A stretch of DNA of 64,000 nt from an uncultured Roseateles sp. GTDB lineage: Bacteria > Pseudomonadota > Gammaproteobacteria > Burkholderiales > Burkholderiaceae_C. A program made the translations under genes and the position numbers. The notes under the pieces were generated by a model. It searched no databases. It was not told the origin of the DNA and was given only the letters and a program-made list of their open reading frames with translations. The stretch covers positions 62,001 to 126,000 of the forward strand of contig NZ_CAJYPS010000031.1 in assembly GCF_913777145.1 (NCBI RefSeq), written 5' to 3'. Below are positions 38,871 to 49,778 of the stretch, piece after piece (within the stretch, counting starts at the first letter, position 1; every line of letters begins with the position of its first letter).

Positions 38871-39472
38871 GCGTCGGTATCCAGCAGTTGTTGCAGCGCG
38901 CCCAGGTCGCCGCGCTCGCTGCGCCCACGCGCGTCGGGCTTGAGCGCGCCGCGCAGGTCGTCGAAGTCCAGCACTGTCAGGCACAGCGTCACGCGCTCCT
39001 GCAGCGCCGGGCAGGGCACATCCAGCAGCAGCCAGTCTGCCGGCTTGCCGTCGCGGCCGCGCGGGCCCGCGCCTTCGGCCACATCGAAATCCAGGCCTTG
39101 GTTGACCAGCGCGATCTCGGCGGCCTTGGAGTCGTCGCAGAACAGCTGCAGGTGGATGTTGGACAGCCGGGTGGCGGTGCCGCGCCAGACCGCGCCGGTC
39201 AGGTGGGGGCGGAACTCGGCCAGCCGCTGCATCCAGCGCGCGGCCAGCTCGCGCAGCGCGCGCAGCTCCTGGGGCTGGGTGTCGGCATGGAAGATCGCGA
39301 TGTACTCGCGCACCGCGTCCTCCAGCTGGTCGTTGTCGGGCAGGGCGGCGCGCGGCAGGCCCAGGTCACGGGCCGCGCGCTGCTTGGCGGCGCCCCAGTC
39401 CAGGCCGTCGTCCACGATCAGGCGGGCGGCGGCATTGGCGATCTCGGCGGCGATGTCGTCTCGCATGGGCAT
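38867..39472 (-). CDS. Conserved protein of unknown function
   Basis: 201 aa, ATGA overlap with TlpA-like gene; [39 protein letters not shown]; start 39472 or 39466. Confidence 0.7.
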   Translation of the reverse strand: MPMRDDIAAEIANAAARLIVDDGLDWGAAKQRAARDLGLPRAALPDNDQLEDAVREYIAIFHADTQPQELRALRELAARWMQRLAEFRPHLTGAVWRGTATRLSNIHLQLFCDDSKAAEIALVNQGLDFDVAEGAGPRGRDGKPADWLLLDVPCPALQERVTLCLTVLDFDDLRGALKPDARGRSERGDLGALQQLLDTDA

Positions 39473-40191
39473 CAGGGGGGCAGGCTCACGTCGTTCATGC
39501 GCGCGGTGATGACGCCGGCCCGGCCCAGCACATAGGCCGAGGCGGGCTGGCGCTCGAAGCGCTTGGGTGCGGGCAGCATCACCGCGAGGCGGGCGGCCTC
39601 GAAGGCTGACAGCCGCGCCGCGTCGCTGCGGAAATAGGTGCGCGCCGCGGCCTGGGCGCCGAACACGCCTTCGCCCCACTCGACGCTGTTCAGGTAGATC
39701 TCCAGGATGCGCCGCTTGTCCAGCAGCGCTTCCAGCATCAGCGTGATCACCAGCTCCTGACCCTTGCGCACCAGGTTGCGCTCGCCGGACAGGAACAGGT
39801 TCTTGGCCAGCTGCTGGGTGATGGTGGAGCCGCCCACCACCTTGGCGCTGGTCCGGCCGCGCGCCTCGGCGCGGGCCTGGGCCTTCTCGTTCTTCTTCCA
39901 GGCGCCTTGCAGCGCGTCCCAGTCCACGCCGCCGTGCTCGGTGAAGCCGGCGTCCTCGCTGGCGATGACGGCGCGCTTGAGTGTCTTGGGCAGCTGGGCG
40001 TCATCCACCCACTCCTGGCGCCAGGCCAACTGGTGCTTGTCGCTCAGCAGGCGCAGCGCCTCGCTGCGCTGGAAGGTGGTGGACTGCGGCGCGATCCAGC
40101 GCATCAGCAGGATGCGCGCGCCAAAGTAGAGCTGCAGGCTCAGCACGGCCAGCAGCAGCACGCCGGCCAGGCGCAGCAGGTGCCGGGTCAT
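39472..40191 (-). CDS. mtgA: Monofunctional biosynthetic peptidoglycan transglycosylase
   Basis: [21 protein letters not shown]...[35 protein letters not shown]. Confidence 0.94.
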   Translation of the reverse strand: MTRHLLRLAGVLLLAVLSLQLYFGARILLMRWIAPQSTTFQRSEALRLLSDKHQLAWRQEWVDDAQLPKTLKRAVIASEDAGFTEHGGVDWDALQGAWKKNEKAQARAEARGRTSAKVVGGSTITQQLAKNLFLSGERNLVRKGQELVITLMLEALLDKRRILEIYLNSVEWGEGVFGAQAAARTYFRSDAARLSAFEAARLAVMLPAPKRFERQPASAYVLGRAGVITARMNDVSLPP

Positions 40192-41063
40192 GCCTTGGAT
40201 CCGTGGTTGGCCCCGCCGCTCAACTCGGCGCGCAATGCGGCCAGCGCGGGGGCGGTGTCGGGCCGCCGGCCGCGCCAGAAGCAGAAGGCTTCGGCTGCCT
40301 GCTCCACCAGCATGCCCAGGCCGTCGCGTCCCTGGGCGCCGTGCGCTCGCGCCCAGTCCAGAAAGCCCTGTGCGGCCGGGCCGTACATCAGGTCCACCGC
40401 CAGCGTGCCGGGCTTGAGCACGCGCGCGTCCACCGGCGCGCCGCTGCCGGCCAGGCTGCTGCTGCTGGCGTTGATCACCACGTCCTGGGCCGCGGGCGCG
40501 TCGGCCAGCGCGGCGCTGGCCAGCGTCACGCCGTGCGCCCGGCCCAGCTCGGCGTGGCTGTCGACCAGCGCGCTGGCCTTGTCCGGGCTGCGGTTCACGA
40601 CCGTGATGCGGGCCGGCCGGGCCGCGATCAGCGCGCCCAGCACACCGGCTGCCGCGCCACCGGCGCCTATCAGCAGCAGCTGCAGGCCGGCCAGCGGGCG
40701 GGCGGCGTTGTGTTCCAGGTCGCGCACCAGGCCGGCGCCATCGGTGTTGTCGCCCCACCAGCCGTCGGCATCGAAGCGCAGCGTGTTGACCGCGCCGGCC
40801 AGCTCGGCACGCGGCGTGCGCCGCTCGGCCAGCTGGAAGGCCTCGAACTTGAAGGGTACGGTCACATTGCAGCCGCGCGCGCCGCCGGCCGCAAAGGCCC
40901 GCACGGTGCTCTCGAAGCCATCCAGCGGCGCGAGCAGGCGGCCGTAGTCCAGTGCTTCGCCGGTCTGGGCGGCGAACAGCGCATGGATGCGGGGCGAGCG
41001 GCTGTGCTCGACGGGGTGGCCGACGACGGCATAGCGGTCGGCGGGGCGGTCGTGGGAAGTCAT
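40188..41063 (-). CDS. aroE: Shikimate dehydrogenase
   Basis: [38 protein letters not shown]. Confidence 0.95.
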   Translation of the reverse strand: MTSHDRPADRYAVVGHPVEHSRSPRIHALFAAQTGEALDYGRLLAPLDGFESTVRAFAAGGARGCNVTVPFKFEAFQLAERRTPRAELAGAVNTLRFDADGWWGDNTDGAGLVRDLEHNAARPLAGLQLLLIGAGGAAAGVLGALIAARPARITVVNRSPDKASALVDSHAELGRAHGVTLASAALADAPAAQDVVINASSSSLAGSGAPVDARVLKPGTLAVDLMYGPAAQGFLDWARAHGAQGRDGLGMLVEQAAEAFCFWRGRRPDTAPALAALRAELSGGANHGSKA

Positions 41064-41911
41064 GGCTGTCCGGTCAGGCTGGTTTCCAGCCCGTCGTCGC
41101 GGGTGAACTTGAAGCGTGAGGTGATGACCAGGATCTCCGCGCCCTGGCGCATCGCGCTGCTGAAGCTGCCGAAGGGCGCCGCGCCTTTCACGATGGCGAT
41201 GGCGCGTCTGTCCAGCGTGGCATTGCCGCTGGAGGCCAGGATCTCGGTCTCGACCACGCGGCCCTGGTGGTCCACGTGGATGTTCATGGTCAGCTCGCCG
41301 TAGAGCTTGCGGCCGCCGGCCTCGGGGAAGTCGCGCGTGCCGCGCTCCTCGATGCGGCGGCGCAGTTGGTCGTAGTACTGCGCATAGACCACCTCGCGCG
41401 TGGCCGGGCTCACGTAGCGGCGGCGCGGCCGGGCGCTTTCCTCGTTCACCCGCTTCTCGATCTCGCCCAGCGTCTGCACCAGCTGGCGGCGCTTCTCGGC
41501 ACGGGCGCGCTCGCGCGGGTCGGTCTTCTCGCGGCGCGGGTCGGGCGGCGGCAGCAGCGCCAGTTCGCGGCGCAGCTGGGCCAGCAGTTGCTGCTGCTGC
41601 TCCTGCAACTGGGCGACCTGGCTGCGCTGCAGCTCGGCGGAGTCGCCGTCCTCGCTGAGGCGCGAGGGCGGCAGCGGCGAGGTGGAGCGGCCGCGTTCGG
41701 CCTCGCCGCCACCGGCCAGGTTGGCCTGGGCCAGCGCTGCGGCCTTGGTGGGCGCCTCCTGCGAGCGCGTGTTCACCAGGATCACCTCCAGCGGTGTGTC
41801 CTGGAAGAGGCGGTTGAAGGCCTCGGGCGCCGCGATGCGCAGGCTCAGCAGCACCGCATGCACACCCAGCGAGAACGCCAGCGCGATCTGCAGCGTGCTG
41901 GGGCGCCGCAT
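41060..41911 (-). CDS. TonB family C-terminal-domain energy transducer-like protein
   Basis: N-terminal TM, coiled Gln/Arg region, TonB-like C-terminus ([47 protein letters not shown]). Confidence 0.8.
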   Translation of the reverse strand: MRRPSTLQIALAFSLGVHAVLLSLRIAAPEAFNRLFQDTPLEVILVNTRSQEAPTKAAALAQANLAGGGEAERGRSTSPLPPSRLSEDGDSAELQRSQVAQLQEQQQQLLAQLRRELALLPPPDPRREKTDPRERARAEKRRQLVQTLGEIEKRVNEESARPRRRYVSPATREVVYAQYYDQLRRRIEERGTRDFPEAGGRKLYGELTMNIHVDHQGRVVETEILASSGNATLDRRAIAIVKGAAPFGSFSSAMRQGAEILVITSRFKFTRDDGLETSLTGQP

Positions 41912-41912
41912 G

Positions 41913-43940
41913 TCAGGCCTGGGCTCCGTCGGCCGGGGTGGCCTCGTTGACGTCGATGGCCAGCGCCAGCGGGGCGGCTGCGGCGGCCATGTCGTCGTCG
42001 TCGGCCTCCGCCTCATCGGTGGCGGCAGCCTCGTCCAGGCGCTCGATCAGCGTGGCGTGCAGGTCCAGCGTCATCTCGTCGATGCCGGTGATGCGCACCT
42101 TCACATGGCTGCCGCGCGGCAGCGGCTCGCAGCCCAGCGCCTTGAACACCAGCGGCAGGTCATCGGCCCGCACCAGGCCTTCCTTCATCACGCTGGCGTT
42201 CAGCTCGGTGATGCCCTGCTGCTGCAGATAGCGCAGCGTCCAGAAGCGCTCGATGCCGTTCTGGAAGCCGTTGTAGGCGCCGTAGGCGGCCTCGAAGCCC
42301 GAGATGATGGAGAACAGCTGCGCGTCCTTGGGCTTGAACGGCGCGACCAGCGCGGCCGTCTTGCCGTGGCGGGCGCAGGCAATGATCTGCCACTGGTTGA
42401 CCAGGTCCACATAGCGGCGCAGCGGCGACGTGGCCCAGGTGTATTGCGCCACACCCATGCCGGCGTGGGGCAGGGCCTTGACGCCCATGCGCACCTTGAT
42501 GCCGGGCGCCAGGCTGGCCTGGCTGCGGTAGATGCCCGGCAGGCCCAGCTCGGCCAGCCAGCCGCCCCAGGCGGAGTTGGCCAGGATCATGGCCTCGGCC
42601 ACGATCAGGTCCAGCGAGCTGCCGCGGGCGCGCACGCTGATCTCCACGGTCTCGTCGCCGGCGGGAGGTTCGCTGCGCTCGCCGGCGAGGCGGAAGTTGT
42701 AGTCCGGCCGGTTGAAGTTCTCGGGCTTGCCGCGCACCACCTCGCGCTGGGCCTTCAGAGCTTTCGCCAGGCGCCAGGCAAAGGCCAGCTCGGGCGCGAA
42801 GGCGTAGTCGGCTTGGGCCTGCCCCGACAGCGTGGCGTCGGTGACGATGCCGTCCAGCTTGTCGTGGCGCAGGTTGGCGGCGATGGGCACGCGCTCCAGC
42901 TTGGTCTCGCGCGCCTTGACCTCGAAGGTGGCCTCGTCCAGCGTGAAGTAGATGGACACGGCCGGGCAGTCGCGGCCCTCGATCAGCGTGTAGGCCTGCA
43001 CCACCTCGTCGGGCAGCATGGTGATCTTCCAGCCCGGCATGTAGACCGTGGAGTAGCGCTCGCGCGCGACCTTGTCCACGGCCGAGTCCGGCGTGATCGC
43101 CAGGCCCGGCGCCGCGATGTGCACGCCGAAGATGACCGTGCCCGTGCCCAGCCCCTGCACCGACAGCGCATCGTCGATCTCGGTGGTCTGGGAGTCGTCG
43201 ATGGAGAAGGCGCGCACCGCCGCGGTGGGCAGCTCGTCCTTGATCGCGGGCGCCTCCAGCGCCGGGAAGCCTACGCCCTTGGGGAAGTTCTCGAACAGGA
43301 AGCGCTTCCAGTGGAACTGGTAGGGGCTGGTGATCGCGCCCGCGGCCTGCAGCAGGTCCAGCGGGGCGCGCTGGCTGCGCTTGCTGGCCTCGACCACGGC
43401 CTTGTATTCGGGGCCGTTCTTGTCGGGCTTGAACAGGATCTTGTAGATCTGCTCGCGCACCGGCGCCGGGCAGCTGCCGGCCACCAGCTCCTCGGCCCAG
43501 GCCTCGATCTGCTGCTGCTGCTGGCGCTTGCGCTCTATGCCCAGCAGCGCGGCCTTGACGGTCTCTTCGGGCGCCTTCTTGAACTGGCCCTTGCCGGCGC
43601 GGCGGAAGTAGTGCGGTGCGTCGTAGAGGCGCAGCAGCGCGGCGACCTGCTGCACGGTGCCGGCCTTGGCGTCGAAATAGTCGCGCGCCAGGTCGGCGAA
43701 GCCGAACTCGCCCTCGGGGGCGAACTCCCAGGCCAGGTCCAGGTCGATCTCGTCGGCCAGCGCGCGGGCCTCGGCCAGCAGCGCGGCCGGCGCGGGCTGG
43801 GTGAACTTCAGCAGCACATTGGCGGCCTTCACCTTGACCCGCTTGCCGGAGTCCAGCTCCACCTGCAGCGAGGCATCGGCCTCGGACATCACCCGGCCGG
43901 CCAGGAACTTGCCAGCATCATCGAACAGCGCAAACGTCAT
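41913..43940 (-). CDS. RNB-domain ribonuclease (RNase II family)
   Basis: FSIDDSQTTEIDDALSV, VHIAAPGLAITPDSAVDKVARERYSTVYMPGWKITMLP, C-terminal S1-like region. Confidence 0.9.
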   Translation of the reverse strand: MTFALFDDAGKFLAGRVMSEADASLQVELDSGKRVKVKAANVLLKFTQPAPAALLAEARALADEIDLDLAWEFAPEGEFGFADLARDYFDAKAGTVQQVAALLRLYDAPHYFRRAGKGQFKKAPEETVKAALLGIERKRQQQQQIEAWAEELVAGSCPAPVREQIYKILFKPDKNGPEYKAVVEASKRSQRAPLDLLQAAGAITSPYQFHWKRFLFENFPKGVGFPALEAPAIKDELPTAAVRAFSIDDSQTTEIDDALSVQGLGTGTVIFGVHIAAPGLAITPDSAVDKVARERYSTVYMPGWKITMLPDEVVQAYTLIEGRDCPAVSIYFTLDEATFEVKARETKLERVPIAANLRHDKLDGIVTDATLSGQAQADYAFAPELAFAWRLAKALKAQREVVRGKPENFNRPDYNFRLAGERSEPPAGDETVEISVRARGSSLDLIVAEAMILANSAWGGWLAELGLPGIYRSQASLAPGIKVRMGVKALPHAGMGVAQYTWATSPLRRYVDLVNQWQIIACARHGKTAALVAPFKPKDAQLFSIISGFEAAYGAYNGFQNGIERFWTLRYLQQQGITELNASVMKEGLVRADDLPLVFKALGCEPLPRGSHVKVRITGIDEMTLDLHATLIERLDEAAATDEAEADDDDMAAAAAPLALAIDVNEATPADGAQA

Positions 43941-43967
43941 AGGGGCGCGATTGTCGCTGCTTGCGGC

Positions 43968-44558
43968 TCAGCCCAGCAGGTGGCGGGCCAGGCCGGGCAG
44001 CTGGTTCTCGAAATCGCTGAGCGCGTGGTCGCTGCCCTCCAGCAGCTCGCCGTCGCAGCCGGCATAGCGCGCCAGCATCTCGCGCCAGTCCAGCAGCTCG
44101 TCGCCCTTGGCGATCACCGCGTAGTAGCGCAGCGGCTGGCGCAGCAGCGGCGGCGGCGCGAGGCGGCGCAGCTCCTCCACATGGGCGGCGGTGAAGTCGA
44201 ACTGCAGGGTCGGGTCATGCCAGGCGGTCTGGGTGCCGATGTGGCGGGCCAGGTCGCGCGCCGGGTCCACCGCCGGGTTGAGCAGGCCCACGCGCCAGCC
44301 GCGGTGCGCGGGCTGTTCGGCCAGCGCGGTCGCGTAGAAGCCGCCCAGCGAGCTGCCCACCACGGCCGCGCCTTCGGCCGGCCAGTCGCGCACCCGCTCC
44401 TGCATCAGCGCCATGGCCTCCAGCGGCGAGGGCGGCAGCTGCGGGCAGTCGAAAAGCAAACCGGTTTGTTCAGCGGCCCATTGCGCCATGCGGCGGGCCT
44501 TGGCCGACGCCGGCGAGGAGCGGAAACCGTGCAGATAAAGCAGATGGGTGAGGGGCAT
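43968..44558 (-). CDS. YqiA/YcfP-like alpha/beta hydrolase
   Basis: LLYLHGFRSSPASAKARRM; VVGSSLGGFYATALAE. Confidence 0.85.
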   Translation of the reverse strand: MPLTHLLYLHGFRSSPASAKARRMAQWAAEQTGLLFDCPQLPPSPLEAMALMQERVRDWPAEGAAVVGSSLGGFYATALAEQPAHRGWRVGLLNPAVDPARDLARHIGTQTAWHDPTLQFDFTAAHVEELRRLAPPPLLRQPLRYYAVIAKGDELLDWREMLARYAGCDGELLEGSDHALSDFENQLPGLARHLLG

Positions 44559-44658
44559 GACGAAAGTTTTTGCGCCGTTCCGGCAGGGGGATCACTGGAT
44601 TGACGCAAGTGTCGCTGCCTCTGACAGTGGCCGCTTTTACCGGCTTTTGGATGGCTTC

Positions 44659-47325
44659 ATGATCCCTGTGTCCCGTACTGCGCTGGCTGCAGCCGCGCTG
44701 CTGGCCCTCTCCACCCTGGCCAGCGCCCAGAACGGCGCGCCTGCGCCGGCCGCCGCGGCCTCCGCACCGGCCCGCCCGGCGGTCGACCCGACGGCGCCCA
44801 AGCCCTTTGCCGAGGTCATCAAGGGCGCCAAGGAGCAGCCGGGCCTGTTCCCCATCTGGCGCAAGGACGAGAAGACCTGGCTGGAGATCCCCAAGGAGGC
44901 GTTCAACAAGCCCTTCCTGTTCACCATCAACGTGGCGAACGCGGTGGGCGAGCGGGGCCTGTACGCCAGCCAGATGCTGGGCGACGAGATGGCCGAATGG
45001 CGCCGTGTGGGCAACCAGATCCAGCTGATCGCGCTGAACACCAAGTTCCGCGCCGAGGGTGGCTCCAAGCTCGCGGTGGAGCAGGCCTTCTCGCCCAGCC
45101 TGATCGCCGCCAGCCCGGCGGCCAGCGCCGAGCATCCGGACCGCAAGTCGGTGCTGGTGGATGCGTCCATGTTCCTGGGCGACATCCCGGGCTACTCCAC
45201 GCGCCTGGAGATGGCCTACCGCCTGCCCTATGCGCCGGACCGCGCCAACTCCTTCTTCGAGGCCTCGCGCGCCGAGGCCCAGCTCAGCACGCTGACCGCA
45301 CGCGTGCACTTCGCGACCGCGCGCATCCCCGCGCCGCCGCTGATGCCCACGCCGGTGCCCGCGCCCACGCCGCCGCGTGCGACGCCGGACCCGCGCTCCA
45401 TGTTCTTCAGCTTCGTCTACAACTTCCGCGCGCTGCCCGCCCAACCCGCGGCGGTGCGCCTGGCGGATCCGCGCCTGGGCCACTTCACCGAGAGCTACAC
45501 CGATCTCAGCGACGACCTGAAGGCCAACACCCGCGTGCACATGGTGTCGCGCTGGCGCCTGGAGAAGAAGGACCCGGCGGCCGAGCTGTCCGAGCCGGTC
45601 CAGCCCATCGTCTACTGGCTGGACAAGAACATCCCTCAGAAGTACCGCGACGCGGTGGCGGCCGGCGTGCTGGAGTGGAATAAGGCCTTCGAGAAGATAG
45701 GCTTCAGGAACGCGGTGCAGGTGCGCCAGCAGCCCGATGACGCCGACTGGGACAACATGGATGCGATGCACGCGTCCATTCGCTGGTTCACCGGCGCGGA
45801 CGTGGGCTTCGCAATCGGCCCCAGCACCAAGGACCCGCGCACCGGCGAGATCCTGGACGCTGACATCGGCATGAGCGACGTGTTCGGCCGCGGCACCCGC
45901 CGCCTGGCCACCGACGACGTGCTGCCCACCCAGCCGCTGGGCACCCAGACCAGCTGGCAGGCCACGCCGGCCGCGCACAGCCATGCCGATGACGAGGCCC
46001 AGCACTGCAGCTACGCGGCCGACCAGATCGCCGAGTTCGGCTTTGCGCACGACCTGCTGGCACTGCGCGATGGCCAGAGCTTCGACGGCCCCGATGCCGA
46101 GGCGCTGGCCCAGGCGGTGATCAAGGACGTGGTGATGCACGAGGTCGGCCACACGCTGGGCCTCAAGCACAACTTCCGTTCGTCCACCACGGTCACGCAG
46201 GCCCAGCTCAAGGACAAGGCCTACACCGAGGCGCATGGCATCTCCAACTCGGTGATGGACTACAACGCCTACAACCTGCCGCTCAAGGGCGAGCCGCGCG
46301 CCAGCCTGACCAACACCACGCTGGGCGCCTACGACTACTGGGCCATCGAGTACGCCTACAAGCCGCTGGCGCGCGAGAGCGAGTCGGCCGAGCTGGCCCG
46401 CATCGCGGCGCGCTCCACCGAGCCGCAATTGGCCTATGGCGATGACTTCGACCAGGGCGTCGGCGGTCTCTACGACGGCTTCGATCCACGCAGCAACCAG
46501 CGCGACCTGGGCGACGACCCGCTGGCCTACGCCAAGAAGCGCCTCAAGCTCAGCCAGGAGCTGTGGGAGCGCGTGCAGACCCGCAAGCCCGAGGCCGGCG
46601 AGGACCCGCTTCGCAGCCGCCGCTCCATCGTGGAGTCCTTCCGCCAGCTCTCCATGACGGCCGGCAACGTCAGCAAGTACGTGGGCGGCATTTACGCCGA
46701 GCGCGTGGTGCCGGGCGTCACGCCGGGCCAGGCCTTCAAGCCGGTGGACGCGGCCCAGCAGCGTGAGGCGCTGCGCTTCATCGCCAGCGGCCTGCTGGCC
46801 AGCGATGCGTTCAAGTTCCGCCCCGAGTTCCTGGCGCAGCAGTCGCTGGACTACAACGAGTGGGAGCGCGGCCTGCCGCTGTCCATCCCGGACGCGGTGT
46901 CGGCGGTGCAGGGCCGGGTGCTGGACCGCCTGCTGTCGCCCAACACCGCGCGCCGCCTGATCGAGCAGCAGAGCCTGCTGACCGACGCGCAGCGCAAGGG
47001 TCAGGTCACGCTGGCCGAGGTGTATGGCACGCTGCAGGGCGCGGTGTTCAGCGAGCTCAAGAGCGGCGGCGAGATCGACCGCATGCGCCGCAGCCTGCAG
47101 CGCGAGTACCTCAAGCGCCTGCAGGCCCAGCTGAACCGCAGCACCAATGGCGCGACGGTCTATGCCGACGCCTTCTCCATCGCGCGCTACCAGGCCACGC
47201 AACTGGCGGCCGAGCTGCGCACCGCGGCGGCCCGGCCGGGCCTGTCGCTGGAGACCAAGGCCCATCTGGCCGAGTTGCAGGACCTGCTGAACGCGATGCT
47301 CAAGGCCACGCTGGTGCGCAGCTGA
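44659..47325 (+). CDS. Secreted zinc-dependent metalloprotease (HExxHxxxxxH, DUF5117-like)
   Basis: Signal peptide; HEVGHTLGLKHNFR zinc motif; about 888 aa. Confidence 0.85.
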   Translation: MIPVSRTALAAAALLALSTLASAQNGAPAPAAAASAPARPAVDPTAPKPFAEVIKGAKEQPGLFPIWRKDEKTWLEIPKEAFNKPFLFTINVANAVGERGLYASQMLGDEMAEWRRVGNQIQLIALNTKFRAEGGSKLAVEQAFSPSLIAASPAASAEHPDRKSVLVDASMFLGDIPGYSTRLEMAYRLPYAPDRANSFFEASRAEAQLSTLTARVHFATARIPAPPLMPTPVPAPTPPRATPDPRSMFFSFVYNFRALPAQPAAVRLADPRLGHFTESYTDLSDDLKANTRVHMVSRWRLEKKDPAAELSEPVQPIVYWLDKNIPQKYRDAVAAGVLEWNKAFEKIGFRNAVQVRQQPDDADWDNMDAMHASIRWFTGADVGFAIGPSTKDPRTGEILDADIGMSDVFGRGTRRLATDDVLPTQPLGTQTSWQATPAAHSHADDEAQHCSYAADQIAEFGFAHDLLALRDGQSFDGPDAEALAQAVIKDVVMHEVGHTLGLKHNFRSSTTVTQAQLKDKAYTEAHGISNSVMDYNAYNLPLKGEPRASLTNTTLGAYDYWAIEYAYKPLARESESAELARIAARSTEPQLAYGDDFDQGVGGLYDGFDPRSNQRDLGDDPLAYAKKRLKLSQELWERVQTRKPEAGEDPLRSRRSIVESFRQLSMTAGNVSKYVGGIYAERVVPGVTPGQAFKPVDAAQQREALRFIASGLLASDAFKFRPEFLAQQSLDYNEWERGLPLSIPDAVSAVQGRVLDRLLSPNTARRLIEQQSLLTDAQRKGQVTLAEVYGTLQGAVFSELKSGGEIDRMRRSLQREYLKRLQAQLNRSTNGATVYADAFSIARYQATQLAAELRTAAARPGLSLETKAHLAELQDLLNAMLKATLVRS

Positions 47326-47346
47326 TCGCGCGCTGCACCGCCCTAC

Positions 47347-47370
47347 AAGCCGGCCTTGTGCCGGCTTTTT
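47347..47370 (+). terminator. Rho-independent terminator after metalloprotease
   Basis: AAGCCGGC-CTTGT-GCCGGCTTTTT. Confidence 0.87.
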
Positions 47371-47390
47371 CATGCCCGCGGCGGCGGCAA

Positions 47391-47422
47391 GAAAAAAATA
47401 CCCCGGGCGCAGGGCCCGGGGT
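47391..47422 (-). terminator. Rho-independent terminator for TonB-dependent receptor gene
   Basis: Minus strand ACCCCGGG-CCCTGCG-CCCGGGGT followed by ATTTTTTTC. Confidence 0.83.
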
Positions 47423-47563
47423 GGAAACCGCGTCACGGCGAGTCCGCGACGCGGCCTGCTCAGGGAGGAATAGCAGGGGGCGAGTGATCGCCCGGATTCA
47501 TTGTGCGCAGGCCGAATCGGCAGGGGCTGACATCGGCCTGTCGCGTGGCTGGCGCCCAGGCGT

Positions 47564-49705
47564 TCAGAAGTCCTTGCTGAGGCTCAGCAGCACGCCACGG
47601 CGCTCGCCGAACTGCGGCGCGCCCACGCCGATGCCGGAGCCGTCGCGCAGCTGGTACTGGCGGTCGAACAGGTTGACCACCGACAACCGGGCCTGGATGG
47701 GGCCGGCCTCGCCGACCGAGAAGGTCTTGCTGAGATCCGCGTTGACGGTGGTGTAGGCCGGCAGGTGACCGGTGTTCGCGAAGTCGTTGCGCAGGCCGCT
47801 GCCAAACAGCGCGCTGGCGCCCACCGCATAGCCCTGGTCCAGTTGCACATTGAAGCCGGCCGAGGCGCTGAGCTTTTGCTCGTGATCCAGATGCACCCAG
47901 TGGCTGGCGATGTAGTCCAGCTCGTCCTGCTCGAAATTGAACTGGCCGGTCTCGACCTGGCGGGCACGCGCATGCGTGAGGCCCAGGTTGGCGTAGGCGG
48001 ACCAGCGCTTCTCCTTGTAGTTGGCGGCCAGATCCAGCCCGTAGATGCGGCCCTGGGCGTAGTTGAACGCCGAGTAGATCAGCGCGTTGCCGAACTGGCC
48101 TTCGTCCTGCAGGTGGCGCACGTCGCGGTAGTAGGCGTCGGCGCTCAAGGTCAGCTGAGGGTTGACCTGGTAGGCCGCGCCGGCGTCGTAGTAGTTGGAG
48201 CGTTCGGCACGCACCGCGGTGTTGGCGTCGGAGGGCAGCGCATTGGTCGTGTCCAGGAAGGCCGCGACCGAGGTGTTGTCTATCTTCTCGGTGGGCGGCG
48301 GCGTGAAGTAGCGCGCATAGCCGGCGTGCAGGCGCAGCGACGGGCTCACCTCCCACACGGCGCCCAGGCGCGGGCTCCACTGCGACTCCTGCGTCACGGT
48401 GCTCACCGAGTCGTAGCGCAGGCCGTAGTTGAGGGTCACGCCGTGCACCGGCTTCCATTCGTCCTGCAGGTAGGCGCCCCAAAGGCTGCCGTGCAGGCCG
48501 CCGTTGTCCTGGATCTGCAGCGGCGTGGTGGAGGTGGCATTGCCGTCTGCGTCGGCGGGGAAGACCAGCGCGTTGTTGGCCGTGACCGCGCGCTCGTGCT
48601 GGCCGAACAGGCCGGTGCGCAGCGTGTGCTCGTTGTTGAGGCGGTAGCTCAGGTCGGCCTGCAGGCCGTTGGCCTCGTTGCGGCGCAGGATGTCGGCGGC
48701 CACGCCCAGATACTGCAGGTCGCCCACCGGGTCGGGCTGGTAGTGCACGTCGGTGTAGCGGTGGAACAGCGACACCTGGTAGTCGATGTTGGGGCCGATG
48801 ACGCTCTGGTAGCTCAGCACCGCGAAGCGGTTGCGCTCGCGCTGTTTGGCATCCAGCGTCGCCGAGTCCTTGGGGTCGGTGTTGGCCAGGTCGAATGCCG
48901 GCGTCTGGCCCGGCACGTCCGGGATCTGGAAGCGGTTGTTGGTGACGCCGAACATCGCGGTCACGCGGCTGTCGGGGTCTATCAGGTAGGACAGCGTGCC
49001 GAAGCCCTTGCCCTGGTGGGTCTGGTCATGCAGCGCATTGCGGCTGCCGGTGGGGTTTTCTATGCCCAGTGCATTGCCCTCGTAGGAGCCGCTGAAGCTG
49101 TAGCTGAGTGCGCCCTGGCTGCCATGCAGGCTCAGGTCGGTCTCGCGCTGCTGGTGGCTGCCCAGCGTCACGCCGACGCTGCCGGCCAGCGGCTTGTCGT
49201 CCGCGCTGCCATCTCGCGTCTGGATGTCCACCACGCCGGCCGTGCGGTAGCCGTACTGCGGCGGCAGCGCACCGGTCAGCAGGCTCACGCTGTCGGCATA
49301 GCGGGTTTCCAGCGCCTGGCCGAAGCCGCTGATCGCCTCGGGGATCACGACGCCGTTGATGCGGTATTGCAGATTGCCGTGGTCGCCGCGCACATGGATG
49401 CCGCCGTAGGAGTCCTGCACCACGCCGGGGGTCTGCAGCAGCAGCTGGTTCATGGGCGTGTTGTCGCCCAGCGGCAGCTTGGCGATGTCGTCCCGGCTGA
49501 ACTTGTAGATGGTGCTGCCGGTGTCGGGCGACAGACCGTTGCGGGCGGCATCCAGCTTGTTGCGGGCGCTCTGCACCTGCACGGTGGGCAGGCTGTCGGT
49601 GTCGGTGGCGGTGGCGGTGGTCTGGGCCGGGTCGGCCTGGGCGGAGATCAGCGGGTAGGCGAGTGCCAGCGCCAGCGTGAGGGCGCGAGGTTGGAGCAGG
49701 GACAT
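47564..49705 (-). CDS. TonB-dependent outer membrane receptor
   Basis: Signal peptide; plug (NQLLLQTPGVVQDSYGGIHVRGDHGNLQYRINGVVIPE); beta-barrel ending ...VLLSLSKDF. Confidence 0.92.
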   Translation of the reverse strand: MSLLQPRALTLALALAYPLISAQADPAQTTATATDTDSLPTVQVQSARNKLDAARNGLSPDTGSTIYKFSRDDIAKLPLGDNTPMNQLLLQTPGVVQDSYGGIHVRGDHGNLQYRINGVVIPEAISGFGQALETRYADSVSLLTGALPPQYGYRTAGVVDIQTRDGSADDKPLAGSVGVTLGSHQQRETDLSLHGSQGALSYSFSGSYEGNALGIENPTGSRNALHDQTHQGKGFGTLSYLIDPDSRVTAMFGVTNNRFQIPDVPGQTPAFDLANTDPKDSATLDAKQRERNRFAVLSYQSVIGPNIDYQVSLFHRYTDVHYQPDPVGDLQYLGVAADILRRNEANGLQADLSYRLNNEHTLRTGLFGQHERAVTANNALVFPADADGNATSTTPLQIQDNGGLHGSLWGAYLQDEWKPVHGVTLNYGLRYDSVSTVTQESQWSPRLGAVWEVSPSLRLHAGYARYFTPPPTEKIDNTSVAAFLDTTNALPSDANTAVRAERSNYYDAGAAYQVNPQLTLSADAYYRDVRHLQDEGQFGNALIYSAFNYAQGRIYGLDLAANYKEKRWSAYANLGLTHARARQVETGQFNFEQDELDYIASHWVHLDHEQKLSASAGFNVQLDQGYAVGASALFGSGLRNDFANTGHLPAYTTVNADLSKTFSVGEAGPIQARLSVVNLFDRQYQLRDGSGIGVGAPQFGERRGVLLSLSKDF

Positions 49706-49778
49706 GGGAGGTTTTCCAAACGGACGGTCGTGGGCCGCCCGCGCGCCGTCGGGGCGCGTCGGGGCGGGGAATCAGTCG

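Noticed and set aside
41682-44603. 973-aa plus-strand ORF opposite the RNB ribonuclease and hydrolase genes
   Set aside because: Antisense artefact spanning several real minus-strand genes
44470-47436. 988-aa minus-strand ORF opposite the metalloprotease
   Set aside because: Antisense artefact; the plus strand has signal peptide and zinc motif
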